A stretch of DNA of 64,000 nucleotides from Castor canadensis (lineage: Eukaryota; Chordata; Mammalia; Rodentia; Castoridae), in NCBI RefSeq assembly GCF_047511655.1, contig NC_133400.1, forward strand, positions 36,224,001 through 36,288,000. The letters run 5' to 3'. The notes below the pieces were generated by a model that ran no database searches, had not been told where the DNA came from, and worked only from the letters and a program-made list of their open reading frames with translations. Positions 10,652 to 21,564 of this stretch are shown here, in pieces (the first letter of the stretch is position 1; every line of letters begins with the position of its first letter). The position numbers were made by a program, and so were the translations under genes.

Positions 10652-11249
10652 CTAATGTCCACATATGAGGGAGAACATACGATTTTTGGTCTTTTGAGCC
10701 AGGCTAACCTCACTCAGAATGATGTTCTCCAATTCCATCCATTTACCAGCGAATAATAACATTTCGTTCTTCTTCATGGCTGCATAAAATTCCATTGTGT
10801 ATAGATACCACATTTTCTTAATCCATTCGTCAGTGGTGGGGCATCTTGGCTGTTTCCATAACTTGGCTATTGTGAATAGTGCCGCAATAAACATGGATGA
10901 GCAGGTGCCTCTGGAGTAACAGTCTTTTGGGTATATCCCCAAGAGTGGTATTGCTGGATCAAAGGGTAGATCGATGTCTAGCTTTTTAAGTCGCCTCCAA
11001 ATTTTTTCCCAGAGTGGTTGTACTAGTCTACATTCCCACCAACAGTGTAAGAGGGTTCCTTTTTCCCCCCCGCATCCTCGCCAACACCTGTTGTTGGTGG
11101 TGTTGCTGATGATGGCTATTCTAACAGGGGTGAGGTGGAATCTTAGCGGGGTTTTAATTTGCATTTCCTTTATTGCTAGAGATGGTGAGCATTTTTTCAT
11201 GTGTTTTCTGGCCATTTGAATTTCTTCTTTTGAGAAAGTTCTGTTTAGT
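10652..11249 (-). pseudogene. L1 ORF2 C-terminal segment
   Basis: Open frame for roughly the last 190 residues of L1 ORF2p. It includes the C-terminal cysteine-rich segment ([15 protein letters not shown]) and the [16 protein letters not shown]-type stretch common to mammalian L1 ORF2. It is cut off from the rest of ORF2 by the 7SK insertion at 11264-11503. Confidence 0.9.
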
Positions 11250-11266
11250 TCACATGCCCATTTCTT
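11250..11266. repeat. Target-site duplication, left copy
   Basis: TCACATGCCCATTTCTT, a perfect 17-base copy of 11504-11520. The last three bases (CTT) can also be read as the end of the 7SK fragment, so the unambiguous duplication is 14-17 bases. Confidence 0.92.
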
Positions 11267-11503
11267 GAGAGCTTGTTTGGAGGTTCTAGCAGGGGAGCGC
11301 AGCTACTCGTATACCCTTGACCGAAGAACGGTCCTCCTCTATCGGGGATGGTCGTCCTCTTCGACCGAGCGCGCAGCTTCGGGAGGGACGCACATGGAGC
11401 GGTGAGGGAGGAAGGGGACACCCGCCTAGCCAGCCAGATCAGCCGAATCAACCCTGGCGATCAATGGGGTGACAGATGTCGCAGCCAGATCGCCCTCACA
11501 TCC
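11264..11503 (-). pseudogene. Rn7sk: 7SK RNA 5' fragment, tailless retropseudogene
   Basis: The reverse complement is 7SK snRNA nt 1-240: it begins GGATGTGAGGGCGATCTGG at 11503 and ends CAAGCTCTCAAG at 11264. Against the human 7SK sequence as I know it I see one substitution, in the loop near nt 175 (CCGTTCTTCGG for CCGGTCTTCGG). The HEXIM-binding 5' hairpin is present, and the last ~90 nt including the 3' hairpin are absent. There is no poly(A) tail. Direct repeats of 17 bases flank it, so it was inserted as its own event into the L1. It lacks the upstream Pol III promoter of real 7SK genes (flanks are L1), so transcription as 7SK is not expected. Truncated, tailless copies with duplications are a known class of mammalian retropseudogenes. 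Confidence 0.95.
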
Positions 11504-11520
11504 TCACATGCCCATTTCTT
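11504..11520. repeat. Target-site duplication, right copy
   Basis: TCACATGCCCATTTCTT, identical to 11250-11266, lying immediately before 7SK nt 1. L1 ORF2 sequence continues beyond it. Confidence 0.93.
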
Positions 11521-14500
11521 TATTGGTTCATTAGTTTTGGGAGAATTTAGTTTTTTAAGTTCCCTGTATATTCTGGTTATCAGTCCTTTGTCTGATGTAT
11601 AATTGGCAAATATTTTCTCCCAGTCTGTGGGTGTTCTCTTCAGTTTAGAGACCATTTCTTTTGATGACAGAAGCTTTTTAGTTTTATGAGGTCCCATTTA
11701 TCTATGCTATCTCTTAGTTGCTGTGCTGCTGGGGTTTCATTGAGAAAGTTCTTACCTATACCTACTAACTCCAGAGTATTTCCTACTCTTTCTTGTATCA
11801 ACTTAAGAGTTTGGGGTCTGATATTAAGATCCTTGATCCATTTTGAGTTAATCTTGGTGTAGGGTGATATACATGGATCTAGTTTCAGTTTTTTGCAGAC
11901 TGCTAACCAGTTTTCCCAGCAGTTTTTGTTGAAGAGGCTGCTATTTCTCCATCGTATATTTTTAGCTCCTTTGTCAAAGATAAGCTGCTCAGAGTTGTGT
12001 GGCTTCATATCTGGATCCTCTATTCTGTTCCACTGGTCTTCATGTCTGTTTTTGTGCCAGTACCATGCTGTTTTTATTGTTATTGCTTTGTAATATAGTT
12101 TGAAGTCAGGTATTGTGATACCTCCTGCATCGTTCTTTTGACTGAGTATTGCCTTGGCTATTCGTGGCCTCTTGTGTTTCCATATAAATTTAACAGTAGA
12201 TTTTTCAATCTCTTTAATGAATGTCATTGGAATTTTGATGGGAATTGCATTAAACATGTAGATTACTTTGGGGAGTATCGACATTTTTACTATGTTGATT
12301 CTACCAATCCATGAGCATGGGAGATCTCTCCACTTTCTATAGTCTTCCTCAATCTCTTTCTTCAGAAGTGTATAGTTTTCCTTGTAGAGGTCTTTCACAT
12401 CTTTTGTTAGGTTTACACCTAGGTATTTGATTTTGTTTGAGGCTATTGTAAATGGAATTGTTTTCATACATTCTTTTTCCGTTTGCTCACTGTTAGAGTA
12501 TAGAAGTGCTAATGATTTTTCTATGTTGATTTTATATCCTGCTACCTTGCTATAGCTATTGATGATGTCTAGAAGCTTCTGAGTAGAGTTTTTTGGATCT
12601 TTAAGGTATAGGATCATGTCGACTGCAAATAGGGATATTTTGACAGTTTCTTTACCTATTTGTATTCCTTTTATTCCTTCTTCTTGCCTAATTGCTCTGG
12701 CTAGGAATTCCAGTACTATGTTGAATAGGAGTGGAGATAGTGGGCATCCTTGTCTGGTTCCTGATTTTAGAGGGAATGGTTTTAATTTTTCTCCGTTAAG
12801 TATAATGCTGGCTGTAGGTTTGTCATATATAGCTTTTATAATGTTGAGGAACTTTCCTTCTATTCCTAGTTTTCTTAGAGCTTTTATCATGAAATGGTGT
12901 TGGATCTTATCAAAGGCTTTTTCTGCATCTATTGAGATGATCAAGTGGTTTTTGTCTTTGCTTCTGTTAATGTGGTTTATTACGTTGATTGATTTTCGTA
13001 TGTTGAACCACCCCTGCATCCCTGGGATGAAGCCTACCTGGTCGTGGTGAATAATGTTTTTGATGTGTTGTTGAATTCGGTTTGCCATTATTTTGTTGAG
13101 GATTTTTGCAGCAATGTTCATTAAGGAGATTGGTCTATAGTTCTCCTTTTTGGAGGTGTCTTTGCCTGGTTTTGGGATAAGTGTAATACTGGCTTCATAA
13201 AATGTGTTTGGCAGTTTTCCTTCCCTTTCTATTTCATGGAACAGTTTAAGGAGGGTTGGTATCAGTTCTTCTTTAAAGGTCTGATAGAATTCAGCAGAGA
13301 ATCCATCTGGTCCTGGACTTTTCTTTTTGGGGAGACTCTTGATTGCTGCTTCAATTTCATTTTGTGTTATAGGTCTATTCAGGTGATTAATTTCCTCTTG
13401 GTTCAATTTTGGATGATCATATGTATCTAGAAATCTGTCCATTTCTTTTAGATTTTCAAATTTATTTGAATATAGGTTCTCAAAGTAGTCTCTGATGATT
13501 TCCTGGACTTCCATGGTGTTTGTTGTTATCTCCCCTTTTGCATTCCTAATTCTACTAATTTGGGTTTTTTCTCTCCTCATTTTAGTCAGGTTTGCCAGGG
13601 GTCTATCGATCTTGTTTATTTTTTCAAAGAACCAACTTTTTGTTTCATTAATTCTTTGAATGGTTTTTTTGGTTTCTATTTCGTTGATTTCAGCTCTTAT
13701 TTTTATTATTTCTCTCCTTCTATTTGTTTTGGGATTTGCTTGTTCTTGTTTTTCTAGGAGTTTGAGATGTATCATTAGGTCATTGATTTGGGATCTTTCA
13801 ATCTTTTTAATATATGCACTCATGGCTATAAACTTTCCTCTCAAGACTGCCTTAGCTGTGTCCCATAGGTTCTGGTAGGTTGTGTTTTCATTTTCATTGA
13901 CTTCCAGGAACTTTTTAATTTCCTCTTTTATTGCATCGATGATCCATTCTTCATTAAGTAATGAGTTATTTAGTTTCCAGCTGTTTGCATGTTTTTTGTC
14001 TTTACTTTTGTTGTTGAGTTCTACTTTTACTGCATTGTGGTCAGATAGTATGCACGGTATTATTTCTATTTTCTTATATTTGCTGAGGCTTGCTTTGTGC
14101 CCTAGGATATGATCTATTTTGGAGAAGGTTCCATGGGCTGCTGAGAAGAATGTATATTGTGTAGAGGTTGGATGAAATGTTCTGTAGACATCTACTAGGT
14201 CCACTTGACCTATTGCATATTTTAGATCTTGGATTTCTTTATTGAGTTTTTGTTTGGATGACCTATCTATTGATGATAATGGAGTGTTAAAGTCTCCCAC
14301 AACCACTGTGTTGGCGTTTATATATGCTTTTAGGTCTTTCAGGGTATGTTTGATGAAATTGGGTGCGTTGACATTGGGTGCGTACAGACTGATGATTATT
14401 ATTTCCTTTTGGTCTATTTCCCCTTTTATTAGTATGGAATGTCCTTCTTTATCTCGTTTGACCAATGTAGGTTTGAAGTCTACTTTGTCAGAGATAAGTA

Positions 14501-14726
14501 TTGCTACTCCTGCTTGTTTTCGGGGGCCATTGGCTTGGTAAATCTTCTTCCAGCCTTTCATCCTAAGCATATGCTTATTTCTGTCGGTGAGATGAGTCTC
14601 CTGTAAGCAACAAATTGTTGGATCCTCTTTTTTAATCCATTTTGTCAAACGGTGTCTTTTGATGGGTGAATTAAGTCCATTAACATTAAGCATTAGTACT
14701 GATAGGTATGTGGTGATTCCTGCCAT
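11521..14726 (-). pseudogene. L1 ORF2 (endonuclease/reverse transcriptase), disabled
   Basis: A 1028-residue frame from 14726 to 11640 starts at the normal ORF2 start. The N-terminal APE-like endonuclease (about 1-238) keeps the expected residues E43 (LQETH), D145/N147 (GDFN), D205 (KIDH) and H230 (SDHN). The reverse transcriptase follows ([22 protein letters not shown]). The catalytic FADD box reads FAVD, so the first aspartate is lost. A frameshift near 11640-11697 moves the reading into another frame (11697-11521), which then runs into the 7SK insert. The protein would nick DNA but should not reverse-transcribe. The rest of ORF2 is at 10652-11249. Confidence 0.93.
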
Positions 14727-15208
14727 TTGGTTGTCTTAGTTGTTTGAAGGTTTGATTGTGTGTACCTAACTTGATGTTACTCTCTACTGTCTTGCTTTTT
14801 CTTATCCTGCGGTTTGGTGCCTTTTCATGGTTAAGTTGGGTGTCACTTTCTGTGTACAGGATCCCTTGCAGAATCTTTTGTAATGGTGGCTCTGTGGTCA
14901 CATATTGTTTTAGTTTCTGCTTATCATGGAAGACTTTTATTGCTCCATCTATTTTGAATGATAGCTTTGCTGGGTAGAGTATCCTGGGGTTGAAGTTATT
15001 TTCATTCAGTGCCTGGAAGATCTCACCCCACGCTCTTCTTGCTTTTAATGTTTCTGTTGAGAAGTCTGCTGTGATTTTGATGGGTTTACCTTTGTATGTT
15101 ACTTGTTTTTTCTCTCTTACAGCCTTCAATATTCTTTCCTTAGTTTCTGAACTTGTTGTTTTAATGATGATATGTCGTGGAGTAGTTCTATTTTGATCTG
15201 GTCTGTTT
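14727..15208 (-). pseudogene. L1 ORF1 C-terminal part
   Basis: Frame for the C-terminal RNA-binding region of L1 ORF1p (TPRHIIIKT, then ILKAVREKKQVTYKGKPIKI, then LSFKIDGAIKVFHDKQKLKQ). The N-terminal coiled coil is missing because of 5' truncation. The frame stays open past the usual ORF1 end and overlaps the first 41 bases of ORF2 in another frame, so the normal stop has apparently been lost. Confidence 0.9.
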
Positions 15209-15210
15209 AC

Positions 15211-15330
15211 TCTTCTTTTACTGAAATGGTTTGCATGCCCATCACGACCCTAGTGAGATATAAATTCCTTGAGGGCAGGGACCAGAGCTCATACGTGTTT
15301 CTATATACCATTGAGCCTAGTACAGGTAGG
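15211..15330 (+). mobile_element. L2-like relic, right part
   Basis: Contains TTCCTTGAGGGCAGGGACCA, a typical L2 3' landmark. This is the continuation of the element interrupted by L1 at 10105. Confidence 0.6.
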
Positions 15331-15369
15331 AAAACTACCATTATTATAGTATAGTATATCATATATCAT

Positions 15370-15585
15370 ATATTTGTGGTGCTGGGGATCAAAACTAGGG
15401 CCTCATGTATGCTAGTTAAATGCTCTTCTACTGAGCTACATCCCAGTCTAGTGTGTGTGTGTGTATATATATGTATAAATATATTTTATATTTGATAGTG
15501 AATTTTTGAGGGGGAATTGAACACAGTGCCTCAAACTTGCTAAACACACACACTTACCACTGAGCTACACCCCCATTCCAAAAGT
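15370..15585 (-). mobile_element. Two ID SINE monomers
   Basis: 15373-15452 (GGTGCTGGGGATCAAAACTA to ACTGAGCTACATCCCAGTC) and 15504-15582 (GAATTGAACACAGTGCC to GAGCTACACCCCC). A GT/AT-rich spacer of microsatellite type separates them. Confidence 0.8.
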
Positions 15586-15815
15586 GAATTCTTAAAGAAC
15601 TTCTCCCTGCTCTTTTTTCTCAGTTTAACTATTGATATCCCTCCCTCCCAAAACCCAAAGAAACTAATCTTTTTATAAAAGGGGTAAGAAAAGAAGGAAC
15701 TAATATCTGAAATGTTAGCAGGTCCTGAAATATTCTTTTTACTTGATATTGGAATTTATTTTTGGCTTTATCATGAATTAGATTTTATTTTTAGTATTTA
15801 AAAATCTCTTCATCT

Positions 15816-15986
15816 ACTCAGGAGACAGAGATCGGGAGGATCGAGGTTCCAAGCCAGCATGAGCAGTAGTTCTCCAGACCCTATCTCGAAAAATCCCATA
15901 CAAAAAAGGGCTGATTAGTGGCTCAAGTGGTAGAGTGCCTACCTAGCAGTTGTGAGACCCAGAGTTCAAACCCCAGTACTATAAAA

Positions 15987-16021
<35 letters not shown>

Positions 16022-16024
16022 ATA
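15816..16024 (+). mobile_element. Chimeric SINE with (AAAT)n tail
   Basis: 7SL-like part slightly 5'-truncated (starts CTACTCAGGAGACAGAGATC), full-length ID part (TAGAGTGCCTACCTAGCAG). The tail has expanded to about ten AAAT units (15983-16024). Confidence 0.88.
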
Positions 16025-16064
16025 TCTCTGTTATAAAGTCACATGCCAAAAAAAAAAAATTAAA

Positions 16065-16136
16065 AAAGGACTAGAGGTGTGGCTTAAGCAGTAGAAGCCC
16101 TGAATTTAAACCCCAGTTCTACCCCAAAATAAAAAA
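16065..16136 (+). mobile_element. ID-like SINE, internally shortened
   Basis: GGACTAGAGGTGTGGCTTAA start and AAACCCCAGTTCTACCCC end, with part of the middle missing. Confidence 0.7.
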
Positions 16137-16591
16137 GAATAAAGTCGTACACCTAAGTATTATAAAATTGTAGCACTACCCATGTATGTGGCATGGGAAG
16201 AGAAGTGCCCCTCACTAAGAGTGCTGTGTCAGGGCGATGGGAAGGAGACCACATTGCTGCCAGTACCAGCAGGGGACAGTGATTTTGGTCAGCACAGACA
16301 CACAAAAAGGTAGAACTGGCTCCCAACTGGCCTCACTCATTTTCTGTTTTGTGAGGATGACATAAAATTGACAAGGCCTTTGTACTGCAAAGCTTATAAA
16401 GCCTGCAGTATGAAGGGGGCTGTCATCATTGCCACTGTTTAGTGTTGTGACAGTTTCTTGAAAAACTACCCCAGAAGTAGCATGGACTCCAGGGCTGCTG
16501 GAGCTCTGTGCTGACCCAGGATGCTGCAGTGTAAGTGCAGCCAGCTGTGTCACCTGAAGCCAACTCAGTGTGGGTGTCAAGAACCATGAAC
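16137..16591. other. Intergenic, no gene seen
   Basis: A 121-codon open frame on the - strand (16215-16580) has no domain I recognise and no splice support. Confidence 0.4.
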
Positions 16592-16680
16592 AGGTTGGAG
16601 GTGTGGTTCAAGCGGTAGAGCCCCTAACAAGCACAAGGCCCTGAGTTCCAAACCCAGCACTACAAAACACAAACACAACA
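16592..16680 (+). mobile_element. ID-like SINE monomer
   Basis: GGTTGGAGGTGTGGTTCAAG start, CCAAACCCAGCACTAC end, with an ACA-rich tail. Confidence 0.75.
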
Positions 16681-19059
16681 ATGAAATCTGCAAATGATTG
16701 GGCATTTTATGTCATTGTAAGCTAGCAGTTTTATTCTGCCTGTTGTAGGGATGCTGGCAGAAGAATGAGGCTCCTGGGTCCGAAACAAAAGATTTCATTA
16801 CGCTGCAGTAGTATTGGGTCAGCATTTTCTCTTGTCAGTTCCCCAAGCCTCAATTCCCACAGGGTGAAGTGACAAAGGCCAAGTGACACATGTGGAGGGG
16901 AACCCCAAGCCTTGGGATCCCACATCTTTGATGATGAGCAGTCAGCACGCCTTCCTTTGCTGGGGAGTCAGACACTTATCCCTGGCCCTCTGCTCTGGAG
17001 GGAGGCACCGCCTTCAAAGGATTCTCACTGCAAACATCCCTGAGAAAAGTCTCGAACAAAGGCAGTCAGGGCCTCCACGCTAGTTGAGACACCCTGGAGT
17101 GCTCTCCCCAGACGGATTCTACTCTTGCTTGTGCTCTAATTACTCGACAAGGTTTAGAACCAGTAAAGTGGTTCTAATGGTGAGTATTTATGTAGTGCTT
17201 CTTGGCTGGGGTGGGGGTAGGCAGAAAACAAATTAAGAAACTAAAAGGCCTTTTTGAAGAGCTGATAATTAGGCCAAGGTAAGCATGACTCAGCCATGTG
17301 AAAGTCAGAGGTGAGAGGTCAGCAAGGCCACATGCAGTGAGAGTCCACTGGAAGGCTTAGGCTCTGGGCTGCTTGACGAGAATGGAAACGGCACATGCTC
17401 AAAGGACACTTCCTGTTCTCATGTCCAAAGGTTTTGGATCACTGGGCCAAAGTCGCTGAGAAACTTAGCTTTCTAGTGAATCCTCACAGCGAGACAGACA
17501 CAGCCTCTGTGTGCAGATGGTGCCCCTACATTCACAGGATGGGCATTCAGAAAACAGCTGTGGGACAGAATAACTTGAACTGACATCAAATTCCCAACTT
17601 CTGGAGCCTGGGCTTCTGCATCACTGATCCAGTCTGGGTTCTGGAGCAGGCGTTGTCCTCAGGAATGATTCTTGATTTTGTTCAAGGGCAGCCCTTTAGC
17701 CTGCTTGTCAGCTTTTGTGGCTCTGAAGGTCTGAGAAGTAGAAAGGACAATAGTGAGCACATCCCAGGCAGCTAACAAGGCTCACTGGGGCCTGGGAAGA
17801 GCTTTGTACAGGGCCTGGCCCAGAGCAACACTCCAGCCCACACTCGCTGTCAAGAGACAGAGTGGCCCAGAAAACAAGGACTGCAAAGCCCAAATGCAAA
17901 ATGGAGGCTCTGATGGCTCGGGGAGGGTAGCAGGCTTTGCTGTCGATTCTAGCTTGCTTGGTCAGGATCAGGAACTTGTAAAGCAATAAAAGGCAATAGG
18001 GAGGTAAAGTGGCAGGAAGAAATGGACTTGGGACAGAGACAGACCTCAGAGCAAGGGCCTCCTAACTGTAGTGACCTCCTTGGTAGAGCAAGTTATATTT
18101 CCTGAGCCCTGCTTCCTCACTTATGGAACGCAGAAGACAAAATATCTTCAGTTCACAGGCAGAGAAACCCAGGAAGAAGGTACGTGCCCTGCCTAGCTCT
18201 CTCTACCAGCTCCCAGGCCTTCACTTGACCTCCATTTCTGTGGTCCCCAGGACCCGGTCCTTGAGATGGAAGGGGGACTATCTGAGAGCCTCTGCTAGGG
18301 AGGCATTGGGAAACCTAACCCCATGTCAATTAGTTAAAGGACTGTTTTGTGTGGACCCAGCCAAGGAGAGGAAGGGGACAGTGTTCATTTGCTTTTCTAG
18401 TTCGCTACCTGGGTTTCTCCAAGGTGCATTCTGATATTGACTTTGAGGTCCTCAATGTCAGGAAATCTTTGCTTGCCCTTCCGAGTTACCCTAACAACAA
18501 GGCCCTGAAGGGGGTCAGGTACCTAACATCCCTAAACACCCAGGGGGAAAAAAAAGTGACCACTCAGATCTTATATTCTTTCCAAGAAAAACAAAACAAA
18601 AAAGAAAACCAGTAATTAACATAGTATTTTAAAAAATCACACAGAAAATTATTTGAAAGCTGCCGAATTGAAGACTTGCTTAGCAAGATTCTTGCCTACC
18701 CTAGCCTTGGCTTTCTGTCTTAGAGGTCATGGCCTTCAGGTCCTGCAAAGCTTATCAGACTGACAAAGGACTTCTAGAAATCTGACAGACATGTCTGGAC
18801 ATTTCCCTCCCACAGTACCAAATGTCTGGGGTTAGTGACAAGAGCTCAGCTCTTCGCTATATGAATATCACGTTTCCTTGAGCCAAAAGTTTAGCATCTC
18901 ACAGGCAATGGAACACCTCAAATCTATTTTCTACTAAATTTATCCTATCAGTTGGAGGTAAACAGGAGAAGAGTGCACCATGAATAACCAGAGAAGAAAA
19001 CACTTAAACTGGGTAGAGGAATCCACTATTTTTTTTCTGTGATTTGAAAATCATTTGGG
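16681..19059. other. Low-copy intergenic block
   Basis: About 2.4 kb with no SINE and no confident repeat, the longest such block left of SIAH1. Open frames (for example 17753-17989 and 18123-18434) are short, overlap on both strands and show no domains. It might hold regulatory sequence, but nothing here shows that. Confidence 0.4.
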
Positions 19060-19138
19060 TGCCTGAGGCAGGAGGATCGTGAGTTACAGGCCAGCCACAG
19101 CTACACAACAAGACACTGTCAAAAAAAAAAAAAAAAAG
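19060..19138 (+). mobile_element. B1-like monomer, 5'-truncated
   Basis: Starts at CTGAGGCAGGAGGATCGTGA and ends with an 18-A tail. Confidence 0.75.
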
Positions 19139-19226
19139 TAGAAAAGAAAAAAAAAGAATCATTTTTAATTCAGCAAGCAAGAAAAAGAAGGGATCAAGGA
19201 TTAGAGCCTTTTAAATTGAGAATCTT

Positions 19227-19318
19227 GGGCTGGATTTGTAGCTCAGTAGCTCAGTGGTAGGGCACTTGTCTATCTTGCTTTAGGTGTGGGTTCCATCCCC
19301 AGCACTACAGGAAAAAAA
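19227..19318 (+). mobile_element. ID SINE monomer
   Basis: The TAGCTCAG motif is duplicated in tandem (TAGCTCAGTAGCTCAGTGG). Ends GGTTCCATCCCCAGCACTAC plus an A-tail. Confidence 0.85.
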
Positions 19319-19867
19319 ATCTAGAATCTCATAGCCCTAACATAGTGATGTCTGGTGTCCAGTTTCTAATCTGTTTTCCTCCTACAACTTCCTTTTAAGG
19401 ACTTGGAAAGTCTGTATTCAAAGTGACAAGAAATGGACATGCATTATGAAGAAGTCAACCAAGACAACATGGAGAAGGACATTATCTCTGAGGATACGTG
19501 TAAGGGTCCCAGAGAGGTGGCTATGCAACACAGCTGTTGGCACACAGATGATTTCCTATGTATTTAACCATGGCCATATCACAAGCGAGAGAGATGTTTT
19601 TACATCACAGGCTGGTCCAAAATCACTGTTAGAGCTCCCATTCTCTACCACACATACCTTGAAAACTTCTCAGTCACCTTTGCTGTCTTCTATGCAGAAA
19701 CAAAACTCAGAAGTCACAGTCCCTGTGCCTGCCACTTAGTTATAGCGACAAGATGTGTGGACATTTAACAGAGAACAGCTTGTCTCTTTCGTTCAAGAGT
19801 CTAACTGAAGGGTGCTCTTTCAGAAAATTTCCGCTTTTTTTTGTGATGGACTTACGTAAATAATTTT

Positions 19868-20196
19868 GGGTTTTTTGGGTAGGACTGGAGTTTGAACTCA
19901 AGGCTTCACGCTTGCAAAGCAGGCGCTCTACCATTTGAGCCACATCTCCAGTCCATTTTGCTCTGGTTATTTTGGAGAGGGGGGTCTCATAAACTGTTTG
20001 CCCAGGCTGGCCTTGAACCACGATCCTCCCAATCCTCACCCTTTCATGTCACTCGGATTACAGGTCTGAGCCAGCAGTTTATGTGAGTAATTAAGTTGAC
20101 TTTTCCCCTAGGTAGCCCAGGCTAGCCTCGGAGCTCTTGAGCCTCCTGCTTCAGCCTCCTGAGCACTGGGTTTATAGGCCTGCACCACCATGCTAT
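19868..20196 (-). mobile_element. Chimeric SINE plus B1-like monomer
   Basis: 19868-20085: full ID part (GCAAAGCAGGCGCTCTACCA) with the TTTTGCTCTGGTTATTTTGG linker, then the 7SL-like part. 20094-20196: separate B1-like unit (GGTAGCCCAGGCTAGCCTCG to CTGCACCACCATGC). Confidence 0.85.
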
Positions 20197-20344
20197 GAAT
20201 TAATTAAGTTCAATCAATTTAAACACAATCACAAGTGGCAAGTGGCTATGGTATTCCACAGTGCAGATCATGGCTTGCTTCTTTGCAGTGATCAGACCTC
20301 AACTCTCATTCACCTCCGCGGAGAAGCTGTCCCTCAGGATGGCC

Positions 20345-20640
20345 TTCAGTAGGCAGCAGAATGGTCCCCTAAAGATGTCCCCACCTTAATGCTGGACGTG
20401 GAAAATGTGTTGCCTTGCTTGGCAAAAGGAATTAAGGCAATAGATGGAATTAAGTTGCTAAACAGCTGACCTTGAGGTGGGAAGGTTATTTGCATAGGCC
20501 CAATCTAATCTTATGAGTCCTTAAAGTAAAAAATGCTGTAGATAGAGAAGTATGGGTTACAGAGATGAGACAATGAAAAAGGAGGAAAGATTTGAAGTGG
20601 GAGAGGGAATTACCTGCCATTAATTAATAGCTTTGAAAAC
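20345..20640 (+). mobile_element. MaLR (MLT1-type) LTR relic
   Basis: AGAATGGTCCCCTAAAGATG, then TTGCTTGGCAAAAGGAATTA, CTGACCTTGAGGTGGGAAGG and GGCCCAATCTAATCTTATGA follow the order of MLT1-type LTRs. Old and diverged. Confidence 0.6.
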
Positions 20641-20706
20641 CAAACCAAACCAAACCAAAACAGAAAAAGAAGAAAAAAAAATTAATGGCTTTGAAGATAG
20701 AGGTAG

Positions 20707-20908
20707 GAGCTGGCCACTGGTGGCTCATGCCTATAATCCTAGCTACTCAGGAAGCAGAGATCAGAAGGATCACAGTTCAAAGCTAGCCCCAGGCAAATAG
20801 TTCTAGAGACCCTATCACGAATATACCTAACAGAAAAAAGGGCTGGTGGAAATGGCTCAAGTGGTAAGAGTGCCTTGCAAGTGGTGAGGCCCTGAGTTCA
20901 AAAAGAAA
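20707..20908 (+). mobile_element. Chimeric SINE
   Basis: GCTGGCCACTGGTGGCTCAT start, linker ending AAAAAAGGGCTGGTGG, ID part with a small deletion in the middle (GTGCCTTGCAAGTGGTG). Confidence 0.85.
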
Positions 20909-21307
20909 AGATGGAGGTAGGCAACTGCAGTCAAGCAACTAAAGAGGACCTTGGCTCAGAGCCAGCAGGGAAACAGGAACCTTGGTTAACTGAATTCTGT
21001 AAACAAACTGACAGATCAAGGAAACAGATTCCCCTGACAGCCTCCAGAGAAGAATGCAGCTGGCTCACTGCATCATGGCTACCCTTACCCATTAAGACCC
21101 AAACTCTACACAGTAGGTCTGTCTTACTCTAGGCTGCTTGCCCAAAGTAAGTGCTTAACTGATATTTGTTGGATAAACGGTTGGGCAAATTCGAAGGTTC
21201 CCTGAGGTCTCTTTAGCCTTGAAGTTTCTAGGATATTCTACGAAAATGGAAACCCTAGAGATTTCTGGACAGAGGTTCATAGTGCTGACTTTATTAGTTA
21301 CATGTTT

Positions 21308-21517
21308 CTGTTTTTTTGCCGCACTGGGGTTTGAACTCAGGCTCAGGGCCTGTGCTTGCTAGGCAGGTGCTCTTACCATTTGAGCCATTTTTTGTGTTGG
21401 GTTTTTCTCCAGATATGGTCTTGAGAACTATTTGCCTGGACTGGCTTTGAACCTCAATCCTCCTGATCTCTGCCTTCTAAGTAGGTAGGATTACAGGTGT
21501 GAGCCACCAGTGCCGAG
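21308..21517 (-). mobile_element. Chimeric SINE
   Basis: Full ID part in reverse (CTTGCTAGGCAGGTGCTCTT), with a small duplication (CTCAGGCTCAGGGCC). The 7SL-like part ends at GAGCCACCAGTGCCGAGC. Confidence 0.85.
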
Positions 21518-21564
21518 CTGGAAGGTGTTTTTGTTTTGTTTTGGTTTGTTTCTTTGTCTTTTCT

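Larger units (their letters stand above)
10105..15210 (-). mobile_element. L1 retrotransposon, 5'-truncated
   Basis: An L1 of about 5.1 kb including a nested 240-nt 7SK insertion. On the - strand it runs from the C-terminal part of ORF1 (about 15208) through ORF2 to a 3' UTR and poly(A) (poly(T) at 10147-10158 and again at 10105-10125). The 5' UTR and most of ORF1 are missing, as usual for 5'-truncated copies. Flanks share ACTCTT plus T-rich text (10101-10110 and 15209-15219), consistent with a short target-site duplication starting AAAAG on the L1 strand. ORF2 is long and little decayed, so the copy looks fairly young, but it is disabled: frameshift, mutated RT motif, nested insertion. Confidence 0.95.

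Noticed and set aside
11264-11503. A functional 7SK gene
   Set aside because: The 3' ~90 nt and the upstream Pol III promoter are absent, and L1 sequence flanks both sides.
12616-14541. Several + strand open frames of 60-144 codons
   Set aside because: They are antisense shadows of L1 ORF2.
10105-15210. Possibility that the L1 is a full-length active element
   Set aside because: The 5' UTR and most of ORF1 are missing, ORF2 has a frameshift, a mutated RT motif and a nested insertion.
15983-16024. CRISPR-like regular repetition
   Set aside because: It is a simple (AAAT)n SINE tail with no spacers, in a mammalian genome.
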